Assembly: GCA_946480655.1 (NCBI GenBank)
Contig: CAMLKN010000131.1
Coordinates: forward strand, 1 to 6,506
DNA length: 6,506 nucleotides
DNA from: an uncultured Devosia sp.
GTDB lineage: Bacteria; Pseudomonadota; Alphaproteobacteria; Rhizobiales; Devosiaceae
Direction: 5' to 3'
The position numbers and the translations under genes were made by a program. Position 1 is the stretch's first letter. The number at the start of each line of letters is the position of its first letter. The notes under the pieces are model-generated. The model saw only the letters and a program-made list of their open reading frames with translations, was not told the DNA's origin and searched no databases. This document shows positions 1 to 6,117 of the stretch, piece after piece.

Positions 1-1499
1 GGCGCCTCCGCGACCACATCACCCGCGGCGCCCTCGACATGTCGGCCCTGCGCGCCGTCGTCCTCGACGAGGCCGACGAAATGCTCGACCTCGGCTTCCG
101 TGAAGACCTCGAATTCATCCTCGCCGCCGCGCCCGAGGATCGCCGGACCCTGCTGTTCTCGGCCACCGTCCCGCGCCCCATCGCCGAACTGGCCAAGACC
201 TTCCAGAACGACGCCCTGCGCATCACCGCCACCAGTTCCGGCGAGCAGCATGCCGATATCGACTACAAGCTCATGGTCGTGCCCGCCGACCAGCGCGAGA
301 ATGCCGTCATCAACACGCTCCTCTGGTACGAGAGCACCAATACCATCGTCTTCGCCTCGACCCGCGAGGCGGTGAAGCACCTCTCGGCCCGGCTTCACAA
401 TCGCGGCTTCGACGTCGTCACCCTCTCGGGCGAACTCACCCAGGCCGAGCGCACCAATGCCCTCCAGGCCATGCGCGATGGCCGCGCCCGCATCTGCGTC
501 GCCACCGACGTCGCTGCCCGCGGCATCGACCTTCCCAATCTCGACCTCGTCATCCATGCCGAACTGCCCATGAATGCCGAGACGCTCCTGCACCGCTCGG
601 GCCGCACCGGCCGCGCCGGCCGCAAGGGCACCTGCGTCGTCATCTCGCCGACCCATCGCAAGCGCGTCGCGCAGTCCATCCTGCGGACCGCCAAGATCGA
701 CGCCCAGATGCTGGCGCCCCCCACCGCGGCCGAAATCGATGCGCGCTACATCGAGACCGTTCTCACCAGTTCGCTTCTCAGTGACCCAATCACCGATGAG
801 GAGGCGCCTAACGTTAGCAGCCTGCTAGCAAATTGGTCCCCCGAGGCGCTCGCCGCCGCCTACCTGCGCATGCAGATGCAGGCTCGCGCCGTCCCCGAGG
901 ACATCAATGTCCCGGTCTTCGACGAACCCCGCGAACCCCGCACCCGCGAGGCTTTTGCCGGTGGCTCCTGGTTCAAGGTCAATCTCGGCCGCAAGCAGCG
1001 CGCGGAGCCGCGCTGGCTCCTGCCGATGATCTGCAAGGCCGGTGGTGTCACCAAGCAAGGCATTGGTTCCATTCGCATTTTCGACACCGAAACCATCTTC
1101 GAGGTCGCCGCCGACAAGGTCGACAGCTTCCTCAGGAATGTCGGAACCAACGGCACCGGCGAGAAGGGCGTCCACATCAACGCCGTCGAAGGTCCCGGAG
1201 AACGCCCGGAGCGCCCGATCTCCAAGCGCCGCCCGCCCGGCCCGCCGGAAAAGTACGACCCGATGAAGCCCCGGCCAGAAAAAGCCGATAGAAAACAACG
1301 CTATGGCAAGCCTAAGTCAGATGACTTCGAGGCATTCATGGAGACCCCGCGACCCCCGCGCGAGGCCAAGCCGGCAAAGGACAAGACCTTCGCCAAGGAC
1401 AAGGGCAAGCCCAAATGGGCCAAGCCCGCCGAAGTCGGGGAACGCCCTGCCAAGAAGGCCAAGTCCAAGGATCACAAGAAGAATCGCGCGTCCGAGTGA
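1..1499 (+). CDS. DEAD-box ATP-dependent RNA helicase with DbpA-type RNA-binding domain (5' partial)
   Basis: The gene enters the window already open (first full codon at 3), so its start, Walker A and Q motif lie upstream. Counting residues from the Met at 39, which is internal and not the start: the motif II DEAD box is at 10-13, SAT (motif III) at 41-43, the motif IV-like VFAST at 104-108, ATDVAARGID (motif V) at 155-164 and HRSGRTGRAG (motif VI) at 185-194. Residues about 306-372 fit the DbpA RNA-binding fold (GGSWFKVNLGRK, then PRWLLPMICKAGGVTK and IGSIRIF). The last 100 or so residues are Lys/Arg/Pro-rich and probably disordered. Proteins of this build (DeaD/CsdA/DbpA group) use ATP to remodel RNA in ribosome assembly, cold adaptation and mRNA decay, acting in the cytoplasm. 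The exact subfamily cannot be fixed without the N-terminus. The stop TGA directly abuts the stop of the opposing transporter gene. Confidence 0.95.
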   Translation, partial: RLRDHITRGALDMSALRAVVLDEADEMLDLGFREDLEFILAAAPEDRRTLLFSATVPRPIAELAKTFQNDALRITATSSGEQHADIDYKLMVVPADQRENAVINTLLWYESTNTIVFASTREAVKHLSARLHNRGFDVVTLSGELTQAERTNALQAMRDGRARICVATDVAARGIDLPNLDLVIHAELPMNAETLLHRSGRTGRAGRKGTCVVISPTHRKRVAQSILRTAKIDAQMLAPPTAAEIDARYIETVLTSSLLSDPITDEEAPNVSSLLANWSPEALAAAYLRMQMQARAVPEDINVPVFDEPREPRTREAFAGGSWFKVNLGRKQRAEPRWLLPMICKAGGVTKQGIGSIRIFDTETIFEVAADKVDSFLRNVGTNGTGEKGVHINAVEGPGERPERPISKRRPPGPPEKYDPMKPRPEKADRKQRYGKPKSDDFEAFMETPRPPREAKPAKDKTFAKDKGKPKWAKPAEVGERPAKKAKSKDHKKNRASE

Positions 1500-2708
1500 T
1501 CAGGTGAGGGCCGGTTTCGGCCGGCCCAAACGTTCCAGGTTGCCAAACGCCATGATGGCGGCGCCCACCACCGAAAGCGCCGCTGCAACCGCCAGCGCCA
1601 GCCGGTAATTGCCACCCGAAGCAAGCACGCCGAACCCGGCTGCACCCAGCAAATTGGCCGCGATCGCGACGATATCCATGAGCGACGTCGAAAGCCCGAT
1701 CCGGCCCTTGATGGCGTCCTGGACATAGGGAATGTTGACGCTCATCAGCGCGGCTGTTCCCAGACCATTGAGCAGCAAGAGCCCGTAAAGCATTGTCATG
1801 CTTGTCAAAATGCTGGTCAGTCCGATGAACACGGCCATCACCAGCCCCGCCGCCGCCAGGATGGTTTCCTTGCTCAGCCGCGTCGTCAGCCAGGCCAGCA
1901 GCAGCATGCAGGGCGCTTCCACGGCGGCCGTGATCCCGGCATAGAAGCCCACATCGGTCACCGTTCCACCCAGGTCGCTGACGATGAAGAGCGAGACTGC
2001 CAATGTGAGGAGCCGCATGGCCCCGACCATGACGATCAGCCCGGCAAGGCCTGCCAGCACACCCGGACGAAGCTCGAATACAGATAGCAGCGATGCCCCC
2101 TCGGCCCGCACCGGCACGGGCATTTGCACCGCGGTCCTGCGGTCCGTCATGAGCAGGGCGAAAATGCCGGCCATGGCGGCGTAGCTCAGCGCCGAAGCCA
2201 GATAGATATCAAAGATGCTGAACGCGGCAGCGACCCAGCCGGCCAGTGGCGGCACAATGATCCAGGCCAGCGTAAACACAGTCCGCAGGCTCGTGACCAT
2301 GAAGTCCGCCCGGTCCGGGCGGTGCCTGAGATAGAAAACGCGGACATAGCCGAAGCTCTGCCCATAGCAGGCTCCGGCCAGCGGCATGATCAGCCCCATG
2401 GCGATGGCAAAGCTCACTTGCGAGGGGAAGAGATAGATAAGCCCATGCGCGAGGATGCCCGCCAGCGCCGTGATCAGCACCAGGATGCGGCGGTCCGGCA
2501 GCTTGTCGGAGAGATAGCCCAGACCAAGCGAGACAAAGGTGCCGCATATGGCGCCCGTGCTCATCACCGCCGCGAAGAACCCCGGCGCCATTCCTAGCGT
2601 GTCCACACCCACCAGCGAGGCATAGGGCATGGTGGCGGCATAGGTGACGCCGGAAAAGAACATGCTGGTACCCAGCAAGGTCGTCACGGGTAGGCGCGCC
2701 TCTGTCAT
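1500..2708 (-). CDS. MFS transporter, sugar efflux (SET/SotA-SotB) type
   Basis: The 402-residue protein has about 12 hydrophobic segments (roughly 10-32, 43-66, 76-95, 99-122, 142-162, 166-188, 215-240, 253-275, 284-302, 305-325, 340-362, 368-388) and a cytoplasmic loop near 189-212. The MFS motif A-like loop GYLSDKLPDRR is at 64-74. Resemblance to the E. coli SetA/SetB proton-driven sugar efflux family rests on SLRTVFTLAWIIVPPLAG (140-157), VEAPCMLLLAWLTTRLSK (263-280) and the IPYVQD segment (326-331). Such pumps export sugars or sugar analogues across the inner membrane; the substrate here cannot be read from sequence. The ATG at 2708 is chosen because GGAGGGGG (complement of 2715-2722) lies 6 nt upstream. 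No regulator or sugar enzyme is adjacent, so it appears to be a single gene divergent from the ABM-like gene. MFS is near certain; the SET assignment is probable. Confidence 0.9.
   Translation of the reverse strand: MTEARLPVTTLLGTSMFFSGVTYAATMPYASLVGVDTLGMAPGFFAAVMSTGAICGTFVSLGLGYLSDKLPDRRILVLITALAGILAHGLIYLFPSQVSFAIAMGLIMPLAGACYGQSFGYVRVFYLRHRPDRADFMVTSLRTVFTLAWIIVPPLAGWVAAAFSIFDIYLASALSYAAMAGIFALLMTDRRTAVQMPVPVRAEGASLLSVFELRPGVLAGLAGLIVMVGAMRLLTLAVSLFIVSDLGGTVTDVGFYAGITAAVEAPCMLLLAWLTTRLSKETILAAAGLVMAVFIGLTSILTSMTMLYGLLLLNGLGTAALMSVNIPYVQDAIKGRIGLSTSLMDIVAIAANLLGAAGFGVLASGGNYRLALAVAAALSVVGAAIMAFGNLERLGRPKPALT
1508..1527. terminator. Possible overlapping terminator hairpin for the convergent helicase/transporter pair
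   Basis: A perfect 7-bp all-GC stem (GGGCCGG, 1508-1514, with CCGGCCC, 1521-1527) closes a 6-nt loop 9 bases after the helicase stop. It lies inside the last codons of the transporter gene. No T-run follows on either strand, so it is not a canonical intrinsic terminator. It could still stop or stabilise the 3' end of the helicase mRNA. It also encodes transporter residues, so chance in GC-rich DNA is a real alternative. Confidence 0.25.
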
Positions 2709-2946
2709 CTCGATCCCCCTCCGACGAGGGTCGACTGCTACAGCCGAGGCTCAACTCTGTCTAATCAATCGTTTTCATAGCCCCCATCACGCGATTTTCT
2801 GGCCTGGGCGAGCATCCCCGGACAGCCCGGCCGAGCTTGCCTTTGCGTCAGCATCGCTGCTGTGATTGCCCTCGCGCCGGACGTAAAACAAAAGCTCCGC
2901 GTCGGGTCGCGTGGGCGGCCCGGGCGGTCAACATGGGAGGCCCTGA
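2709..2946. other. Divergent intergenic region, transporter / ABM-like gene
   Basis: This 238-bp spacer must hold the promoters of both divergent genes. I find no convincing -35/-10 pair on either strand. Visible structure: the hairpin covering the transporter ribosome binding site (2710-2734); an imperfect inverted repeat, GGCCTGGGC at 2801-2809 with GCCCGGCC at 2825-2832 (one bulged base); and a GC-rich block with a GCCCGGGC palindrome just before the ABM-like gene. No credible gene lies here. Confidence 0.6.
2710..2734 (-). promoter_or_regulatory. Hairpin sequestering the transporter Shine-Dalgarno sequence
   Basis: Read on the - strand, CCCTC (complement of 2726-2730) pairs with GAGGG (complement of 2717-2721) across a GTCG tetraloop. 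The GAGGG arm is part of the Shine-Dalgarno run 6-13 nt before the ATG at 2708. Outside this, TCGA (2731-2734) can pair with TCGA (2710-2713) across a 3-nt bulge, extending the stem to 9 bp. If it forms in mRNA it would limit ribosome access. The pairing is seen in the sequence; regulation is inference. Confidence 0.35.
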
Positions 2947-3279
2947 ATGACGGCCTATAATATCGTGCGTATGCGGGTGAAACCCGGCTATGAAGACGCG
3001 TTTATTGCCCATCACGACGCCATGCTGAAATCGGCAGGCGATGAGTTCAAGGCCGCCGGCATGCACCGCTTCAGCCTGGTCAAGACCGGCGAGCGCGACT
3101 ACTGCGTGCTGGGCGAATGGGATGATTACGACAGCATCGTCAAGGCGCGACCCGCCATGATCCGCTCGCTCGACGGCATGCGCTCGATGCTCGAGGACCT
3201 TGGCGGCGACCTCGGCGTTACTGACCCGGTATCGGGCGAGGCGACCGCCGAGTATGATGTGAGGGCGACCAAGCACTAG
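2947..3279 (+). CDS. ABM-like (antibiotic biosynthesis monooxygenase fold) small protein
   Basis: The 110-residue protein looks like a single dimeric alpha/beta-barrel domain. It has a first strand YNIVRMRVKPGYEDAF (4-19), a helix, HRFSLVKTGERDYCVLGEWDDYD (40-62) as strands, and a C-terminal helix MIRSLDGMRSMLEDLGGDLG ending in TDPVSGEA (about 91-98). Members of this broad fold include quinol and polyketide monooxygenases, haem-degrading enzymes and many uncharacterised small proteins, so no reaction should be assumed. No signal peptide or membrane helix is present; it should be cytoplasmic. The ATG at 2947 is preferred because GGGAGG (2935-2940) sits 6 nt upstream. It stands alone, divergent from the transporter and convergent with yqiK, so the context gives no pathway. 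Gene reality is strong; the fold call is moderate and the function unknown. Confidence 0.8.
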   Translation: MTAYNIVRMRVKPGYEDAFIAHHDAMLKSAGDEFKAAGMHRFSLVKTGERDYCVLGEWDDYDSIVKARPAMIRSLDGMRSMLEDLGGDLGVTDPVSGEATAEYDVRATKH

Positions 3280-3310
3280 CCGCAAAGGCATCATCGGCGC
3301 CACTATCCCA

Positions 3311-3347
3311 ACTGCCCGCGGAACGATACCGAGGGCAGTCGACTGCC
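3311..3347. terminator. Candidate bidirectional terminator between convergent genes
   Basis: The 84-bp spacer between the ABM-like stop (3279) and the yqiK stop (3364) holds a perfect 14-bp palindrome, GGCAGTCGACTGCC (3334-3347). A competing 7-bp stem pairs ACTGCCC (3311-3317) with GGGCAGT (3333-3339). The two share bases and are mutually exclusive. No T-tract follows on either strand, so termination is inferred from position and symmetry only. Confidence 0.3.
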
Positions 3348-3363
3348 TGCTGCGCCTGCGAGG

Positions 3364-5247
3364 CTATTTCCGGGTCTTCGGCTCTGGAGCCGCTGCCTGC
3401 GTGACGGCATTGGCCATGCCGTCCAGCGTTCCACCGGAAATGCCCAATTCGCTCATCAGCGCGTCGATCAGCGGGGCCTGGCTGCGATAGCGCAGGGCCG
3501 CCGCGACTGCCTGGTCAGCCAGCCCGCCATTGGCCGCGACGGTCTCGCCATTGGTGCCGGCCGCACCGTTCCCGTTCAGCCCATCGACATGCAGGATCTT
3601 GATGCCGTCGATATTCTGCATCGGCTTGACGCTTTCGGCGATGATCTGGGGCAGGGCCTCGATCAGCTTGATCCGCACCTGCATGGCGATCTGCTCGGGC
3701 GAGAGGGTATTGCTGGCCTCGTTCACCGAGCGCTTGCCTTCCGCCTCCACCTTGTAGGTAGCCGCGAGCGCGTCGGCCCGCAGCTTTTCCGAATCGGCCA
3801 GACCCTTGGCGCTGACGCGGGCCTTTTCGGCCTCCGCCTCGGCCGCGATCCTGAGGGCCGCGGCACGGTCCGCTGCCGCCGCCTTTTCCGCCTCGGCCGC
3901 CACGGTGATGCTGATGGCCTGCTGCTCGGCGGCCTTGCGGGCCTCGATCAGCTGGATGGCCTTTTCACGTTCGGCGATGGCTGTCTGGCGGGATGTCGCC
4001 ACTTCTTCCGCGGCCTTGGCCGCCACGGCGCGGGCCTCGTCGGCGGCCGCGTCTGCCTGAGACTTTTCCTTGCTCTTCAAGGACACCGCAATGTCGCGGG
4101 CCTGCTCGGCCAGGGCGATCTGCTTGGCCTTTTCCACGGCCGCCGCTTCCACCGCCAGGGCGGTGGCGATCTCCCTTTCCTTGACCACCTGGCCGGAAGA
4201 GATGTCCGCCTCGCGGATCTTCTGCTGGGCAACGATCTTGGCCTGCTCGGCCTCGCGCTCGCGGTCCGCCTGTTGCTGGGCGATCAGGGCTGCCTGCTCG
4301 GCCATGCGGATCTGGATTTCGCGCTCCTGCTCGAGCCGGGCAAATTCCTTGTCGCGGGCGATCTGGTATTTCTGCGCTTCGGCCTCCAGGTTCTTGCGCT
4401 CGATCAGCACCTGGGTTTCCTGCTCGATATCGTTGCGCGTCTTGCGGCGCTCCTCGATGGCCTGGGTCAGCTTGGTCAGGCCCTCGGCGTCGAAGGCATT
4501 GTCCGGGTTGAAGAATTCGCGATTGGTCTGGTCGAGACCGGTGAGGGACACCGATTCCAGCTCCAGCCCGTTCTTGAGAATGTCCTCGGAAACCGCCGCC
4601 TGCACCTTCTGCACGAAGTTGACGCGCTGCTCGTGCAGCTCCTCCATTGCCATTTCGGCGGCAACCGCGCGAAGCGCGTCGACGAACTTGCCTTCCACCA
4701 GTTCCTTGAGCGCTGAAGGCTCCATGGTGCGACGGCCCAGCGTCTGCGCGGCATTGGCGATGGATTCAACCACCGGCTGCACCCGCACGTAGAATTCGGC
4801 CTGCACGTCGACGCGCATCCGGTCCTTGGTGATCAGGGCCTGGTCATTGGCGCGCCGGACTTCGAGGCGCAGCGTGTTCATGTTGACCGGGATTTGCTCG
4901 TGCAGCACCGGAAACACCAGCGCGCCGCCATTCATGATCACCTTCTGCCCGCCAAAGCCGGTGCGCACGAAGCTCACCTCCTTGGAGGAGCGGCGATAGA
5001 GCCGGGATACAACAAGCCCGATGGCGAAGAGCGCCACGAGGATGATGACGACAAGGATAAGAATGTCGAACAGGGATTGGGACACGGCGTAAGTCTCCTC
5101 GTTTCTCGGGGCGGCTTCAGTTGTCGATTGCGTCTGGTCGGGAAGGCCAGGCGACGGATCTGCAGGAAGAACTGGCGGTGGCTGCGCCAGGGGCGTTTGA
5201 GTGTCTGGCGGTGCCTGGCCGGAGGGCGGGTCTTTTGTCTTGGCCAT
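3364..5247 (-). CDS. yqiK: Flotillin-like SPFH protein, YqiK family
   Basis: This 627-residue reading has, in order: a Pro/Gln/Thr-rich N-terminus (1-54); one membrane helix (about 61-80) followed by RLYRRSS; an SPFH/band-7 domain (about 88-245) with FVRTGFGGQKVIMNGGALVFP and TKDRMRVDV; the family signature NPDNAFDAEGLTKLT (247-261); a long Ala/Glu/Lys/Gln coiled coil (about 265-510); and a C-terminal block with IDGIKILHVDGL (546-557) and RSQAPLIDALMSELGISGG (588-606). It closely resembles E. coli YqiK (about 550 residues). Flotillins oligomerise into inner-membrane scaffolds that organise membrane domains. It follows yqiJ with a one-base overlap (TGATG), so translation is probably coupled. 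The start is uncertain. The ATG at 5247 has only a weak GGTGG upstream, whereas the GTG at 5085 has GAGGAG 9 nt before it and would give a 573-residue protein matching YqiK length. Confidence 0.93.
   Translation of the reverse strand: MAKTKDPPSGQAPPDTQTPLAQPPPVLPADPSPGLPDQTQSTTEAAPRNEETYAVSQSLFDILILVVIILVALFAIGLVVSRLYRRSSKEVSFVRTGFGGQKVIMNGGALVFPVLHEQIPVNMNTLRLEVRRANDQALITKDRMRVDVQAEFYVRVQPVVESIANAAQTLGRRTMEPSALKELVEGKFVDALRAVAAEMAMEELHEQRVNFVQKVQAAVSEDILKNGLELESVSLTGLDQTNREFFNPDNAFDAEGLTKLTQAIEERRKTRNDIEQETQVLIERKNLEAEAQKYQIARDKEFARLEQEREIQIRMAEQAALIAQQQADREREAEQAKIVAQQKIREADISSGQVVKEREIATALAVEAAAVEKAKQIALAEQARDIAVSLKSKEKSQADAAADEARAVAAKAAEEVATSRQTAIAEREKAIQLIEARKAAEQQAISITVAAEAEKAAAADRAAALRIAAEAEAEKARVSAKGLADSEKLRADALAATYKVEAEGKRSVNEASNTLSPEQIAMQVRIKLIEALPQIIAESVKPMQNIDGIKILHVDGLNGNGAAGTNGETVAANGGLADQAVAAALRYRSQAPLIDALMSELGISGGTLDGMANAVTQAAAPEPKTRK
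5083..5100 (-). promoter_or_regulatory. Alternative yqiK start: GTG with strong ribosome binding site
   Basis: On the - strand GAGGAG (complement of 5095-5100) stands 9 nt before an in-frame GTG (complement of 5083-5085). Translation from here begins MSQSLFDILILVV, placing the membrane helix at the very N-terminus as in E. coli YqiK. The 54 codons upstream end in A or T about 39% of the time (21 of 54), visibly more than the downstream frame. That weakens the case that they are ordinary coding sequence. Confidence 0.45.
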
Positions 5248-5885
5248 CAGTCCACCGGCTTAAGGCGGATGATGGCGTGGTAGACGGGACCCTTCTGGCG
5301 GATGAGCACTACTTCCGAGCCCTCGGCCAGGACAAGGTGAGCGTCTTCCGGCTCCACCAGCACATAGTGGGTCTTGCCGTGAATGTCGGTCAGCTTGGCT
5401 TCGGCAGGCTGGCCAGGCGTGGCCGTTCCGCGGAAGACCGTCGCCACGCGGCCGATGAATTCGGACGTGCTGACGGCCTCCGTCTGTTCGCGCGGCATGA
5501 GGCGCCCAAGCCAATGCCCCACATGATGCATCGAGAACAGTGTCGCAATGGCGGCGGGTACGCTGGCAATGCCGGGTTGCAGGGCAAAGCCGAAGGTGCG
5601 GACCATCACTTCCTGGATGATGAAACCCGACAGGCCAAAACTGGTCGTCGCCAGGATGATGACGACAAGCGCCGGCAGGCGGCCGAAGGATAGCCAGCCC
5701 AGCAGTTGGCTCAGCGCCGGCAAATCCACGTCAGTAGCATCCGTCTGCAGGTCGGGCAGGACGCTATCCACCGCCTCGCTCGCGCTCAGGCCAGCAAGAA
5801 GAGTGGCCACTTCGATCAGGGCAATGGCAAAGGTCAGGCCCAGTGCCACGGCAAACGGCACGGTCTCGGCGGTAAACAGGTCCAT
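5247..5885 (-). CDS. yqiJ: YqiJ family inner-membrane protein with C-terminal OB-fold (NfeD-like partner of flotillin)
   Basis: The 212-residue protein has three hydrophobic segments (about 10-33, 71-94 and 102-120) separated by an acidic linker (36-60, with DLQTDATDVDLP). A soluble tail (about 143-212) starts EFIGRVATVFRGTA and ends RQKGPVYHAIIRLKPVD, fitting the small OB-fold beta-barrel of NfeD-type proteins. Its length matches E. coli YqiJ (about 209 residues). YqiJ/NfeD proteins are encoded next to flotillins and are thought to act with them at the membrane. The ATG at 5885 is chosen because GGGGGA (complement of 5895-5900) lies 9 nt upstream and the first helix then starts near the N-terminus. 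A TTG at 5918 would add 11 unlikely residues. Its stop shares one base with the yqiK ATG, and a promoter lies just upstream, so it is the first gene of the operon. Confidence 0.93.
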   Translation of the reverse strand: MDLFTAETVPFAVALGLTFAIALIEVATLLAGLSASEAVDSVLPDLQTDATDVDLPALSQLLGWLSFGRLPALVVIILATTSFGLSGFIIQEVMVRTFGFALQPGIASVPAAIATLFSMHHVGHWLGRLMPREQTEAVSTSEFIGRVATVFRGTATPGQPAEAKLTDIHGKTHYVLVEPEDAHLVLAEGSEVVLIRQKGPVYHAIIRLKPVD

Positions 5886-5932
5886 GTGATTCAATCCCCC
5901 AGCCCTGTTCGACAGCAAAAGCTGCGACCCGC

Positions 5933-5968
5933 CCGGTCAAATATTGTTGTGACCAGCTGTCCGGTCAA
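5933..5968 (-). promoter_or_regulatory. Candidate sigma70-type promoter of yqiJ-yqiK, with overlapping GGTCA half-sites
   Basis: Read on the - strand, TTGACC (complement of 5963-5968; 5 of 6 to the -35 consensus) is followed after 17 nt by AATATT (5940-5945; 4 of 6 to TATAAT). A transcript would begin near 5933, giving a leader of roughly 50 nt before the yqiJ ATG. Half-sites GGTCA (5935-5939), TGACC (5950-5954) and GGTCA (5963-5967) alternate in orientation across the promoter and could bind a dimeric regulator. Confidence 0.5.
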
Positions 5969-6017
5969 GCGGCATCGCGCGAGCATTCGGTGCCGGGGAT
6001 ACCATGGCGAAAAGTAT

Positions 6018-6117
6018 CAGCGCTGCCAGCAACTTACAGGCAGGATTGGATTCTGGGGTGCTGAAACTTGAATCATTTTGGCAGGCAGTTGAATCAAACT
6101 GCGAAGTGGCAGCGCTG
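6018..6117. repeat. Nested inverted-repeat structure (11-bp arms, 78-bp interior)
   Basis: CAGCGCTGCCA (6018-6028) and TGGCAGCGCTG (6107-6117) are perfect reverse complements. Inside lies a 6-bp hairpin, GCAGTT (6085-6090) with AACTGC (6097-6102), and a weaker GATTC/GAATC pair (6049-6053 with 6070-6074). The bases flanking the arms do not form a target-site duplication. It may be a structured RNA or leader, a protein-binding region or a relic of a small repeat element. Confidence 0.4.
6068..6096 (+). repeat. Two direct TTGAATCA repeats, 21 bp apart
   Basis: TTGAATCA occurs at 6068-6075 and 6089-6096, a start-to-start distance of 21 bp, or two helical turns. A third copy lies on the opposite strand at 5887-5894, between the yqiJ ribosome binding site and its ATG. 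Even phasing suits a protein binding one face of the DNA, but an 8-mer in three copies could arise by chance. Confidence 0.35.

Noticed and set aside
825..1298. 157-codon - strand frame opposite the helicase C-terminal region
   Set aside because: It is a shadow of a helicase frame with clear motifs and the DbpA domain; no independent start signal or domain.
2933..2950. Five-residue upstream frame (MGGPE) whose stop overlaps the ABM-like start
   Set aside because: Its ATG sits directly on the Shine-Dalgarno sequence of the real gene and it has none of its own. Most likely chance.
3589..4716. 375-codon open frame on the + strand, opposite yqiK
   Set aside because: It is antisense to a clear YqiK/flotillin gene; the Ala/Glu/Lys-rich coiled coil and strong GC3 bias keep the opposite frame open. 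Its product is low-complexity Leu/Gly/His/Asp-rich with no recognisable domain.
6018..6117. Insertion sequence or MITE ends
   Set aside because: The 11-bp arms look like terminal repeats, but no target-site duplication flanks them and no transposase remnant is present; kept only as an unexplained repeat.
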